64,000 bases of DNA, from contig OY282558.1 in assembly GCA_958295665.1 (NCBI GenBank), positions 67,506,789-67,570,788 of the forward strand, given 5' to 3'. The notes beneath the pieces were generated by a model. That model saw only the letters and a list, made by a program, of their open reading frames with translations, was not told the DNA's origin and ran no database searches. Source of the stretch: Tipula vernalis. Taxonomy: Eukaryota > Arthropoda > Insecta > Diptera > Tipulidae. Shown piece by piece: positions 37,466 through 49,617 of this stretch. Each line of letters starts with the position of its first letter. Within the stretch, counting starts at the first letter, position 1. Both the position numbers and the translations under genes were made by a program.

Positions 37466-39467
37466 AGGTCCCAAAACCTATCATTAGAGGTATCCAGAAC
37501 CATAATCGGAGCACAGTTTCAGATTTTGGATTTTTGTGGCTCAGAATCTGCTGAATTATAGTAAGGTGATTTTCAAGAAAATCGGAATTTCTATGAAACG
37601 TCTAGAAATAGTTAAGCAATCTAAATGCGCGTTGGCACAATAAATACAGGTCCCGAAACCTATCATTAGAGGTATCCAGAACCACAATCGGGGCACAGTT
37701 GCAGATTTTGGATTTTTGTGGCTCAGAATCTGCTGAATTATAGTAAGGTGATTTTCAAGAAAATCGAAATTTTTATGAAACGTCTAGAAATAGTTAGGCA
37801 ATCTAAATGCGCGTTGGCACAATAAATACAGGTCCCGAAACCTATCATTAGAGGTATCCAAAACCACAATCGGGGCACAGTTGCAGATTTTGGATTTTTG
37901 TGGCTCAGAATCTGCTGAATTATAGTAAGGTGATTTTCAAGAAGATCGAAATTTCTATGAAACGTCTAGAAATAGTCAAGCAATCTAAATGCGCTTTGGC
38001 ACAATAAATACAGGTCCCAAAACCTATCATTAGAGGTATCCAGAACCATAATCGGAGCACAGTTGCAGATTTTGGGTTTTTGTGGCTCAGAATCTGCTGA
38101 ATTATAGTAAGGTGATTTTCAAGAAAATCGAAATTTCTATGAAACGTCTAGAAATAGTCAAGCAATCTAAATGCGCTTTGGCACAATAAATACAGGTCCC
38201 GAAACCTATCATTAGAGGTATCCAGACCCACAATCGGAGCACAGTTGCAGATTTTGGATTTTTGTGGCTCAGAATCTGCTGAATTATAGTAAGGTGATTT
38301 TCAAGAAAATCGAAATTTCTATGAAACGTCTAGAAATAGTCAAGCAATCTAAATGCGCTTTGGCACAATAAATACAGGTCCCAAAACCTATCATTAGAGG
38401 TATCCAGAACCATAATCGGAGCACAGTTGCAGATTTTGGGTTTTTGTGGCTCAGAATCTGCTGAATTATAGTAAGGTGATTTTCAAGAAAATCGAAATTT
38501 CTATGAAACGTCTAGAAATAGTTAAGCAATCTAAATGCGCGTTGGCACAATAAATACAGGTCCCGAAACCTATCATTAGAGGTATCCAGACCCACAATCG
38601 GAGCACAGTTGCAGATTTTGGATTTTTGTGGCTCAGAATCTGCTGAATTATAGTAAGGTGATTTTCAAGAAAATCGAAATTTCTATGAAACGTCTAGAAA
38701 TAGTCAAGCAATCTAAATGCGCTTTGGCACAATAAATACAGGTCCCGAAACCTATCATTAGAGGTATCCAGAACCACAATCGGGGCACAGTTGCAGATTT
38801 TGGATTTTTGTGGCTCAGAATCTGCTGAATTATAGTAAGGTGATTTTCAAGAAAATCGAAATTTCTATGAAACGTCTAGAAATAGTCAAGCAATCTAAAT
38901 GCGCTTTGGCACAATAAATACAGGTCCCGAAACCTATCATTAGAGGTATCCAGAACCACAATCGGGGCACAGTTGCAGATTTTGGATTTTTGTGGCTCAG
39001 AATCTGCTGAATTATAGTAAGGTGATTTTCAAGAAAATCGAAATTGCTATGAAACGTCTAGAAATAGTCAAGCAATCTAAATGCGCTTTGGCACAATAAA
39101 TACAGGTCCCAAAACCTATCATTAGAGGTATCCAGAACCATAATCGGAGCACAGTTGCAGATTTTGGATTTTTGTGGCTCAGAATCTGCTGAATTATAGT
39201 AAGGTGATTTTCAAGAAAATCGAAATTTCTATGAAACGTCTAGAAATAGTCAAGCAATCTAAATGCGCGTTGGCACAATAAATACAGGTCCCGAAACCTA
39301 TCATTAGAGGTATCCAGACCCACAATCGGAGCACAGTTGCAGATTTTGGATTTTTGTGGCTCAGAATCTGCTGAATTATAGTAAGGTGATTTTCAAGAAA
39401 ATCGAAATTCCTATGAAACGTCTAGAAATAGTCAAGCAATCTAAAGGCGCGTTGGCACAATAAATAC
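37466..39467. repeat. Shorter related block P4
   Basis: Monomers follow the order of the 19800-22347 sub-block with gaps: 37466 (GTTTCAG, CGGAATTT), 37648 (ATTTTTATG, GTTAGGC), 37830 (TCCAAAACC, GAAGATCG), 38012, 38194 (GACCC), 38376, 38558, 38740, then 39104 and 39286. The equivalents of 20164 and of 21074-21619 are absent. It has the common bases at sites where P1 and P3 share private changes (GAGGTATCC, AATCGGGG, GGTGATTTT, TCCAGACCC, AGGTCCCG). It therefore looks like an outgroup that split off before P1 and P3 separated. Confidence 0.8.
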
Positions 39468-39632
39468 AGGTCCCGAAACCAGAACCACAATCGGAGCACA
39501 GTTGCAGATTTTGGATTTTTGTGGCTCAGAATCTGCAGAATTATAGTAAGGTGATTTTCAAGAAAATCGAAATTTCTATGAAACGTCTAGAAATAGTCAA
39601 GCAATCTAAATGCGCTTTGGCACAATAAATAC
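39468..39632. repeat. 165-bp monomer with a different 17-bp deletion
   Basis: AGGTCCCGAAACC runs directly into AGAACC, so monomer positions 14-30 are missing. The other 25 short monomers lack positions 9-25. Both deletions remove 17 bp and overlap over 12 bp, but the junctions differ. Two bases (CC) are shared at this junction. The monomer also carries CTGCAG. It is the only example in the window. Confidence 0.9.
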
Positions 39633-41981
39633 AGGTCCCAAAACCTATCATTAGAGGTATCCAGAACCATAATCGGAGCACAGTTTCAGATTTTGGGTTT
39701 TTGTGGCTCAGAATCTGCTGAATTATAGTAAGGTGATTTTCAAGAAAATCGAAATTTCTATGAAACGTCTAGAAATAGTCAAGCAATCTAAATGCGCTTT
39801 GGCACAATAAATACAGGTCCCAAAACCTATCATTAGAGGTATCCAGAACCATAATCGGAGCACAGTTTAAGATTTTAGGTTTTTGTGGCTCAGAATCTGC
39901 TGAATTATAGTAAGGTGATTTTCAAGAAAATCGAAATTTCTATGAAACGTCTAGAAATAGTTAAGCAATCTAAATGCGCGTTGGCACAATAAATACAGGT
40001 CCCGAAACCTATCATTAGAGGTATCCAGAACCACAATCGGAGCACAGTTGCAGATTTTGGATTTTTGTGGCTCAGAATCTGCTGAATTATAGTAAGGTGA
40101 TTTTCAAGAAAATCGAAATTCCTATGAAACGTCTAGAAATAGTCAAGCAATCTAAAGGCGCGTTGGCACAATAAATACATGTCCCGAAACCTATCATTAG
40201 AGGTATCCAGAACCACAATCGGAGCACAGTTGCAGATTTTGGATTTTTGTGGCTCAGAATCTGCTGAATTATAGTAAGGTGATTTTCAAGAAAATCGAAA
40301 TTTCTATGAAACGTCTAGAAATAGTCAAGCAATCTAAAGGCGCGTTGGCACAATAAATACAGGTCCCGAAACCTATCATTAGAGGTATCCAGAACCACAA
40401 TCGGAGCACAGTTGCAGATTTTGGATTTTTGTGGCTCAGAATCTGCTGAATTATAGTAAGGTGATTTTCAAGAAAATCGAAATTCCTATGAAACGTCTAG
40501 AAATAGTCAAGCAATCTAAATGCGCGTTGGCACAATAAATACAGGTCCCGTATCCAGAACCACAATCGGAGCACAGTTGCAGATTTTGGATTTTTGTGGC
40601 TCAGAATCTGCAGAATTATAGTAAGGTGATTTTCAAGAAAATCGAAATTTCTATGAAACGTCTAGAAATAGTCAAGCAATCTAAATGCGCGTTGGCACAA
40701 TAAATACAGGTCCCAAAACCTATCATTAGAGGTATCCAGAACCATAATCGGAGCACAGTTTCAGATTTTGGGTTTTTGTGGCTCAGAATCTGCTGAATTA
40801 TAGTAAGGTGATTTTCAAGAAAATCGAAATTTCTATGAAACGTCTAGAAATAGTTAAGCAATCTAAATGCGCTTTGGCACAATAAATACAGGTCCCAAAA
40901 CCTATCATTAGAGGTATCCAGAACCATAATCGGAGCACAGTTTAAGATTTTGGGTTTTTGTGGCTCAGAATCTGCTGAATTATAGTAAGGTGATTTTCAA
41001 GAAAATCGAAATTTCTATGAAACGTCTAGAAATAGTCAAGCAATCTAAATGCGCTTTGGCACAATAAATACAGGTCCCGAAACCTATCATTAGAGGTATC
41101 CAGAACCACAATCGGGGCACAGTTGCAGATTTTGGATTTTTGTGGCTCAGAATCTGCTGAATTATAGTAAGGTGATTTTCAAGAAAATCGAAATTTCTAT
41201 GAAACGTCTAGAAATAGTCAAGCAATCTAAATGCGCTTTGGCACAATAAATACAGGTCCCAAAACCTATCATTAGAGGTATCCAGAACCATAATCGGAGC
41301 ACAGTTGCAGATTTTTGGTTTTTGTGGCTCAGAATCTGCTGAATTATAGTAAGGTGATTTTCAAGAAAATCGAAATTTCTATGAAACGTCTAGAAATAGT
41401 TAAGCAATCTAAATGCGCGTTGGCACAATAAATACAGGTCCCGAAACCTATCATTAGAGGTATCCAGACCCACAATCGGAGCACAGTTGCAGATTTTGGA
41501 TTTTTGTGGCTCAGAATCTGCTGAATTATAGTAAGGTGATTTTCAAGAAAATCGAAATTTCTATGAAACGTCTAGAAATAGTCAAGCAATCTAAATGCGC
41601 TTTGGCACAATAAATACAGGTCCCGAAACCTATCATTAGAGGTATCCAGAACCACAATCGGGGTACAGTTGCAGATTTTGGATTTTTGTGGCTCAGAATC
41701 TGCTGAATTATAGTAAGGTGATTTTCAAGAAAATCGAAATTTCTATGAAACGTCTAGAAATAGTCAAGCAATCTAAATGCGCTTTGGCACAATAAATACA
41801 GGTCCCGAAACCTATCATTAGAGGTATCCAGACCCACAATCGGAGCACAGTTGCAGATTTTGGATTTTTGTGGCTCAGAATCTGCTGAATTATAGTAAGG
41901 TGATTTTCAAGAAAATCGAAATTGCTATGAAACGTCTAGAAATAGTCAAGCAATCTAAATGCGCTTTGGCACAATAAATAC
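39633..41981. repeat. Mosaic zone with GTTTAAG monomers
   Basis: Two monomer pairs, 39633/39815 and 40708/40890, share a GTTTCAG unit followed by a rare GTTTAAG unit. Between them lie AAATTCC/AAGGCG monomers (39997, 40179, 40361) and a 165-bp CTGCAG monomer at 40543. Private changes include ACATGTCCC near 40178, TTTTAGGTT near 39875, GGGGTACAG near 41660 and ATTTTTGG near 41311. No stable higher-order unit is visible. Confidence 0.75.
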
Positions 41982-44900
41982 AGGTCCCAAAACCTATCAT
42001 TAGAGGTATCCAGAACCATAATCGGAGCACAGTTGCAGATTTTGGGTTTTTGTGGCTCAGAATCTGCTGAATTATAGTAAGGTGATTTTCAAGAAAATCG
42101 AAATTCTATGAAACGTCTAGAAATAGTTAAGCAATCTAAATGCGCGTTGGCACAATAAATACAGGTCCCAAAACCAATCATTAGAGGTATCCAGAACCAC
42201 AATCGGAGCACAGTTGCAGATTTTGGATTTTTGTGGCTCAGAATCTGCTGAATTATAGTAAGGTGATTTTCAAGAAAATCGAAATTTCTATGAAACGTCT
42301 AGAAATAGTCAAGCAATCTAAATGCGCTTTGGCACAATAAATACAGGTCCCAAAACCTATCATTAGAGGTATCCAGAACCATAATCGGAGCACAGTTGCA
42401 GATTTTGGGTTTTTGTGGCTCAGAATCTGCTGAATTATAGTAAGGTGATTTTCAAGAAAATCGAAATTTCTATGAAACGTCTAGAAATAGTCAAGCAATC
42501 TAAATGCGCTTTGGCACAATAAATACAGGTCCCGAAACCTATCATTAGAGGTATCCAGAACCACAATCGGAGCACAGTTGCAGATTTTGGATTTTTGTGG
42601 CTCAGAATCTGCAGAATTATAGTAAGGTGATTTTCAAGAAAATCGAAATTTCTATGAAACGTCTAGAAATAGTCAAGCAATCTAAATGCGCTTTGGCACA
42701 ATAAATACAGGTCCCGAAACCTATCATTAGAGGTATCCAGAACCACAATCGGAGCACAGTTGCAGATTTTGGATTTTTGTGGCTCAGAATCTGCTGAATT
42801 ATAGTAAGGTGATTTTCAAGAAAATCGAAATTTCTATGAAACGTCTAGAAATAGTTAAGCAATCTAAATGCGCTTTGGCACAATAAATACAGATCCCAAA
42901 ACCAATCATTAGAGGTATCCAGAACCACAATCGGAGCACAGTTGCAGATTTTGGATTTTTGTGGCTCAGAATCTGCTGAATTATAGTAAGGTGATTTTGA
43001 AGAAAATCGAAATTTCTATGAAACGTCTAGAAATAGTCAAGCAATCTAAATGCGCTTTGGCACAATAAATACAGGTCCCAAAACCTATCATTAGAGGTAT
43101 CCAGAACCATAATCGGAGCACAGTTGCAGATTTTGGATTTTTGTGGCTCAGAATCTGCTGAATTATAGTAAGGTGATTTTCAAGAAAATCGAAATTTCTA
43201 TGAAACGTCTAGAAATAGTCAAGCAATCTAAATGCGCTTTGGCACAATAAATACAGGTCCCAAAACCTATCATTAGAGGTATCCAGAACCATAATCGGAG
43301 CACAGTTGCAGATTTTGGGTTTTTGTGGCTCAGAATCTGCTGAATTATAGTAAGGTGATTTTCAAGAAAATCGAAATTCTATGAAACGTCTAGAAATAGT
43401 TAAGCAATCTAAATGCGCGTTGGCACAATAAATACAGGTCCCAAAACCAATCATTAGAGGTATCCAGAACCACAATCGGAGCACAGTTGCAGATTTTGGA
43501 TTTTTGTGGCTCAGAATCTGCTGAATTATAGTAAGGTGATTTTCAAGAAAATCGAAATTTCTATGAAACGTCTAGAAATAGTCAAGCAATCTAAATGCGC
43601 TTTGGCACAATAAATACAGGTCCCAAAACCTATCATTAGAGGTATCCAGAACCATAATCGGAGCACAGTTGCAGATTTTGGGTTTTTGTGGCTCAGAATC
43701 TGCTGAATTATAGTAAGGTGATTTTCAAGAAAATCGAAATTCTATGAAACGTCTAGAAATAGTTAAGCAATCTAAATGCGCGTTGGCACAATAAATACAG
43801 GTCCCAAAACCAATCATTAGAGGTATCCAGAACCACAATCGGAGCACAGTTGCAGATTTTGGATTTTTGTGGCTCAGAATCTGCTGAATTATAGTAAGGT
43901 GATTTTCAAGAAAATCGAAATTTCTATGAAACGTCTAGAAATAGTCAAGCAATCTAAATGCGCTTTGGCACAATAAATACAGGTCCCAAAACCTATCATT
44001 AGAGGTATCCAGAACCACAATCGGAGCACAGTTGCAGATTTTGGATTTTTGTGGCTCAGAATCTGCTGAATTATAGTAAGGTGATTTTCAAGAAAATCGA
44101 AATTTCTATGAAACGTCTAGAAATAGTCAAGCAATCTAAATGCGCTTTGGCACAATAAATACAGGTCCCAAAACCTATCATTAGAGGTATCCAGAACCAT
44201 AATCGGAGCACAGTTGCAGATTTTGGGTTTTTGTGGCTCAGAATCTGCTGAATTATAGTAAGGTGATTTTCAAGAAAATCGAAATTCTATGAAACGTCTA
44301 GAAATAGTTAAGCAATCTAAATGCGCGTTGGCACAATAAATACAGGTCCCAAAACCAATCATTAGAGGTATCCAGAACCACAATCGGAGCACAGTTGCAG
44401 ATTTTGGATTTTTGTGGCTCAGAATCTGCTGAATTATAGTAAGGTGATTTTCAAGAAAATCGAAATTTCTATGAAACGTCTAGAAATAGTCAAGCAATCT
44501 AAATGCGCTTTGGCACAATAAATACAGGTCCCAAAACCTATCATTAGAGGTATCCAGAACCATAATCGGAGCACAGTTGCAGATTTTGGGTTTTTGTGGC
44601 TCAGAATCTGCTGAATTATAGTAAGGTGATTTTCAAGAAAATCGAAATTTCTATGAAACGTCTAGAAATAGTCAAGCAATCTAAATGCGCTTTGGCACAA
44701 TAAATACAGGTCCCGAAACCTATCATTAGAGGTATCCAGAACCACAATCGGAGCACAGTTGCAGATTTTGGATTTTTGTGGCTCAGAATCTGCTGAATTA
44801 TAGTAAGGTGATTTTCAAGAAAATCGAAATTTCTATGAAACGTCTAGAAATAGTCAAGCAATCTAAATGCGCTTTGGCACAATAAATACAGGTCCCGAAA

Positions 44901-47251
44901 CCTATCATTAGAGGTATCCAGAACCACAATCGGAGCACAGTTGCAGATTTTGGATTTTTGTGGCTCAGAATCTGCTGAATTATAGTAAGGTGATTTTCAA
45001 GAAAATCGAAATTTCTATGAAACGTCTAGAAATAGTCAAGCAATCTAAATGCGCTTTGGCACAATAAATACAGGTCCCAAAACCTATCATTAGAGGTATC
45101 CAGAACCATAATCGGAGCACAGTTGCAGATTTTGGGTTTTTGTGGCTCAGAATCTGCTGAATTATAGTAAGGTGATTTTCAAGAAAATCGAAATTCTATG
45201 AAACGTCTAGAAATAGTTAAGCAATCTAAATGCGCGTTGGCACAATAAATACAGGTCCCAAAACCAATCATTAGAGGTATCCAGAACCACAATCGGAGCA
45301 CAGTTGCAGATTTTGGATTTTTGTGGCTCAGAATCTGCTGAATTATAGTAAGGTGATTTTCAAGAAAATCGAAATTTCTATGAAACGTCTAGAAATAGTC
45401 AAGCAATCTAAATGCGCTTTGGCACAATAAATACAGGTCCCAAAACCTATCATTAGAGGTATCCAGAACCATAATCGGAGCACAGTTGCAGATTTTGGGT
45501 TTTTGTGGCTCAGAATCTGCTGAATTATAGTAAGGTGATTTTCAAGAAAATCGAAATTCTATGAAACGTCTAGAAATAGTTAAGCAATCTAAATGCGCGT
45601 TGGCACAATAAATACAGGTCCCAAAACCAATCATTAGAGGTATCCAGAACCACAATCGGAGCACAGTTGCAGATTTTGGATTTTTGTGGCTCAGAATCTG
45701 CTGAATTATAGTAAGGTGATTTTCAAGAAAATCGAAATTTCTATGAAACGTCTAGAAATAGTCAAGCAATCTAAATGCGCTTTGGCACAATAAATACAGG
45801 TCCCAAAACCTATCATTAGAGGTATCCAGAACCATAATCGGAGCACAGTTGCAGATTTTGGGTTTTTGTGGCTCAGAATCTGCTGAATTATAGTAAGGTG
45901 ATTTTCAAGAAAATCGAAATTTCTATGAAACGTCTAGAAATAGTCAAGCAATCTAAATGCGCTTTGGCACAATAAATACAGGTCCCGAAACCTATCATTA
46001 GAGGTATCCAGAACCACAATCGGAGCACAGTTGCAGATTTTGGATTTTTGTGGCTCAGAATCTGCTGAATTATAGTAAGGTGATTTTCAAGAAAATCGAA
46101 ATTTCTATGAAACGTCTAGAAATAGTCAAGCAATCTAAATGCGCTTTGGCACAATAAATACAGGTCCCAAAACCTATCATTAGAGGTATCCAGAACCATA
46201 ATCGGAGCACAGTTGCAGATTTTGGGTTTTTGTGGCTCAGAATCTGCTGAATTATAGTAAGGTGATTTTCAAGAAAATCGAAATTTCTATGAAACGTCTA
46301 GAAATAGTCAAGCAATCTAAATGCGCTTTGGCACAATAAATACAGGTCCCAAAACCTATCATTAGAGGTATCCAGAACCACAATCGGAGCACAGTTGCAG
46401 ATTTTGGGTTTTTGTGGCTCAGAATCTGCTGAATTATAGTAAGGTGATTTTCAAGAAAATCGAAATTCTATGAAACGTCTAGAAATAGTCAAGCAATCTA
46501 AATGCGCTTTGGCACAATAAATACAGGTCCCGAAACCTATCATTAGAGGTATCCAGAACCACAATCGGGGCACAGTTGCAGATTTTGGATTTTTGTGGCT
46601 CAGAATCTGCTGAATTATAGTAAGGTGATTTTCAAGAAAATCGAAATTTCTATGAAACGTCTAGAAATAGTTAAGCAATCTAAATGCGCTTTGGCACAAT
46701 AAATACAGGTCCCAAAACCAATCATTAGAGGTATCCAGAACCACAATCGGAGCACAGTTGCAGATTTTGGATTTTTGTGGCTCAGAATCTGCTGAATTAT
46801 AGTAAGGTGATTTTCAAGAAAATCGAAATTTCTATGAAACGTCTAGAAATAGTCAAGCAATCTAAATGCGCTTTGGCACAATAAATACAGGTCCCAAAAC
46901 CTATCATTAGAGGTATCCAGAACCATAATCGGAGCACAGTTGCAGATTTTGGGTTTTTGTGGCTCAGAATCTGCTGAATTATAGTAAGGTGATTTTCAAG
47001 AAAATCGAAATTCTATGAAACGTCTAGAAATAGTTAAGCAATCTAAATGCGCGTTGGCACAATAAATACAGGTCCCAAAACCAATCATTAGAGGTATCCA
47101 GAACCACAATCGGAGCACAGTTGCAGATTTTGGATTTTTGTGGCTCAGAATCTGCTGAATTATAGTAAGGTGATTTTCAAGAAAATCGAAATTTCTATGA
47201 AACGTCTAGAAATAGTCAAGCAATCTAAATGCGCTTTGGCACAATAAATAC
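41982..47251. repeat. 363-bp dimer domain with a one-base-deleted monomer
   Basis: Eight 181-bp monomers have lost one T in AAATTTCTATG (starts 41982, 43255, 43618, 44163, 45072, 45435, 46344, 46889). All carry TTGGG, and seven also carry TTAAGC with GCGCG and are followed at once by a monomer with the rare ACCAATC (42163, 43436, 43799, 44344, 45253, 45616, 47070). The pair forms a 363-bp unit, in tandem at 43255-43980, 45072-45797 and 46889-47251 and on, interleaved with ordinary monomers. The exception, 46344, has TCAAGC and is followed by a CGGGG monomer. Confidence 0.88.
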
Positions 47252-49617
47252 AGGTCCCAAAACCTATCATTAGAGGTATCCAGAACCATAATCGGAGCAC
47301 AGTTGCAGATTTTGGGTTTTTGTGGCTCAGAATCTGCTGAATTATAGTAAGGTGATTTTCAAGAAAATCGAAATTTCTATGAAACGTCTAGAAATAGTCA
47401 AGCAATCTAAATGCGCTTTGGCACAATAAATACAGGTCCCGAAACCTATCATTAGAGGTATCCAGAACCACAATCGGGGCACAGTTGCAGATTTTGGATT
47501 TTTGTGGCTCAGAATCTGCTGAATTATAGTAAGGTGATTTTCAAGAAAATCGAAATTTCTATGAAACGTCTAGAAATAGTTAGGCAATCTAAATGCGCGT
47601 TAGCACAATAAATACAGGTCCCGAAACCTATCATTAGAGGTATCCAGACCCACAATCGGAGCACAGTTGCAGATTTTGGATTTTTGTGGCTCAGAATCTG
47701 CTGAATTATAGTAAGGTGATTTTCAAGAAAATCGAAATTTCTATGAAACGTCTAGAAATAGTCAAGCAATCTAAATGCGCTTTGGCACAATAAATACAGG
47801 TCCCGAAACCTATCATTAGAGGTATCCAGAACCATAATCGGAGCACAGTTGCAGATTTTGGATTTTTGTGGCTCAGAATCTGCTGAATTATAGTAAGGTG
47901 ATTTTCAAGAAAATCGAAATTTCTATGAAACGTCTAGAAATAGTTAAGCAATCTAAATGCGCGTTGGCACAATAAATACAGGTCCCGAAACCTATCATTA
48001 GAGGTATCCAGAACCACAATCGGAGCACAGTTGCAGATTTTGGATTTTTGTGGCTCAGAATCTGCTGAATTATAGTAAGGTGATTTTCAAGAAAATCGAA
48101 ATTTCTATGAAACGTCTAGAAATAGTCAAGCAATCTAAATGCGCTTTGGCACAATAAATACAGGTCCCAAAACCTATCATTAGAGGTATCCAGAACCATA
48201 ATCGGAGCACAGTTGCAGATTTTGGGTTTTTGTGGCTCAGAATCTGCTGAATTATAGTAAGGTGATTTTCAAGAAAATCGAAATTTCTATGAAACGTCTA
48301 GAAATAGTTAAGCAATCTAAATGCGCGTTGGCACAATAAATACAGGTCCCAAAACCAATCATTAGAGGTATCCAGAACCACAATCGGAGCACAGTTGCAG
48401 ATTTTGGATTTTTGTGGCTCAGAATCTGCTGAATTATAGTAAGGTGATTTTCAAGAAAATCGAAATTTCTATGAAACGTCTAGAAATAGTCAAGCAATCT
48501 AAATGCGCTTTGGCACAATAAATACAGGTCCCAAAACCAATCATTAGAGGTATCCAGAACCACAATCGGAGCACAGTTGCAGATTTTGGATTTTTGTGGC
48601 TCAGAATCTGCTGAATTATAGTAAGGTGATTTTCAAGAAAATCGAAATTTCTATGAAACGTCTAGAAATAGTCAAGCAATCTAAATGCGCTTTGGCACAA
48701 TAAATACAGGCCCCGAAACCTATCATTAGAGGTATCCAGAACCACAATCGGAGCACAGTTGCAGATTTTGGATTTTTGTGGCTCAGAATCTGCTGAATTA
48801 TAGTAAGGTGATTTTCAAGAAAATCGAAATTTCTATGAAACGTCTAGAAATAGTCAAGCAATCTAAATGCGCTTTGGCACAATAAATACAGGTCCCAAAA
48901 CCTATCATTAGAGGTATCCAGAACCATAATCGGAGCACAGTTGCAGATTTTGGATTTTTGTGGCTCAGAATCTGCTGAATTATAGTAAGGTGATTTTCAA
49001 GAAAATCGAAATTTCTATGAAACGTCTAGAAATAGTCAAGCAATCTAAATGCGCGTTGGCACAATAAATACAGGTCCCGAAACCTATCATTAGAGGTATC
49101 CAGACCCACAATCGGAGCACAGTTGCAGATTTTGGATTTTTGTGGCTCAGAATCTGCTGAATTATAGTAAGGTGATTTTCAAGAAAATCGAAATTTCTAT
49201 GAAACGTCTAGAAATAGTCAAGCAATCTAAATGCGCTTTGGCACAATAAATACAGGTCCCGAAACCTATCATTAGAGGTATCCAGAACCATAATCGGAGC
49301 ACAGTTGCAGATTTTGGATTTTTGTGGCTCAGAATCTGCTGAATTATAGTAAGGTGACTTTCAAGAAAATCGAAATTTCTATGAAACGTCTAGAAATAGT
49401 CAAGCAATCTAAATGCGCTTTGGCACAATAAATACAGGTCCCAAAACCTATCATTAGAGGTATCCAGAACCACAATCGGAGCACAGTTGCAGATTTTGGG
49501 TTTTTGTGGCTCAGAATATGCTGAATTATAGTAAGGTGATTTTCAAGAAAATCGAAATTTCTATGAAACGTCTAGAAATAGTCAAGCAATCTAAATGCGC
49601 GTTGGCACAATAAATAC
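47252..49617. repeat. Mosaic monomers without a regular higher-order unit
   Basis: Thirteen full-length monomers mix CCCG/CCCA, GACCC, CGGGG and ACCAATC (48344 and 48526) types. Private changes include GCGCGTTAGC near 47601, AGGCCCCG at 48708, GTGACTTTC near 49356 and GAATATGCT near 49514. Nothing else is present. Confidence 0.75.
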
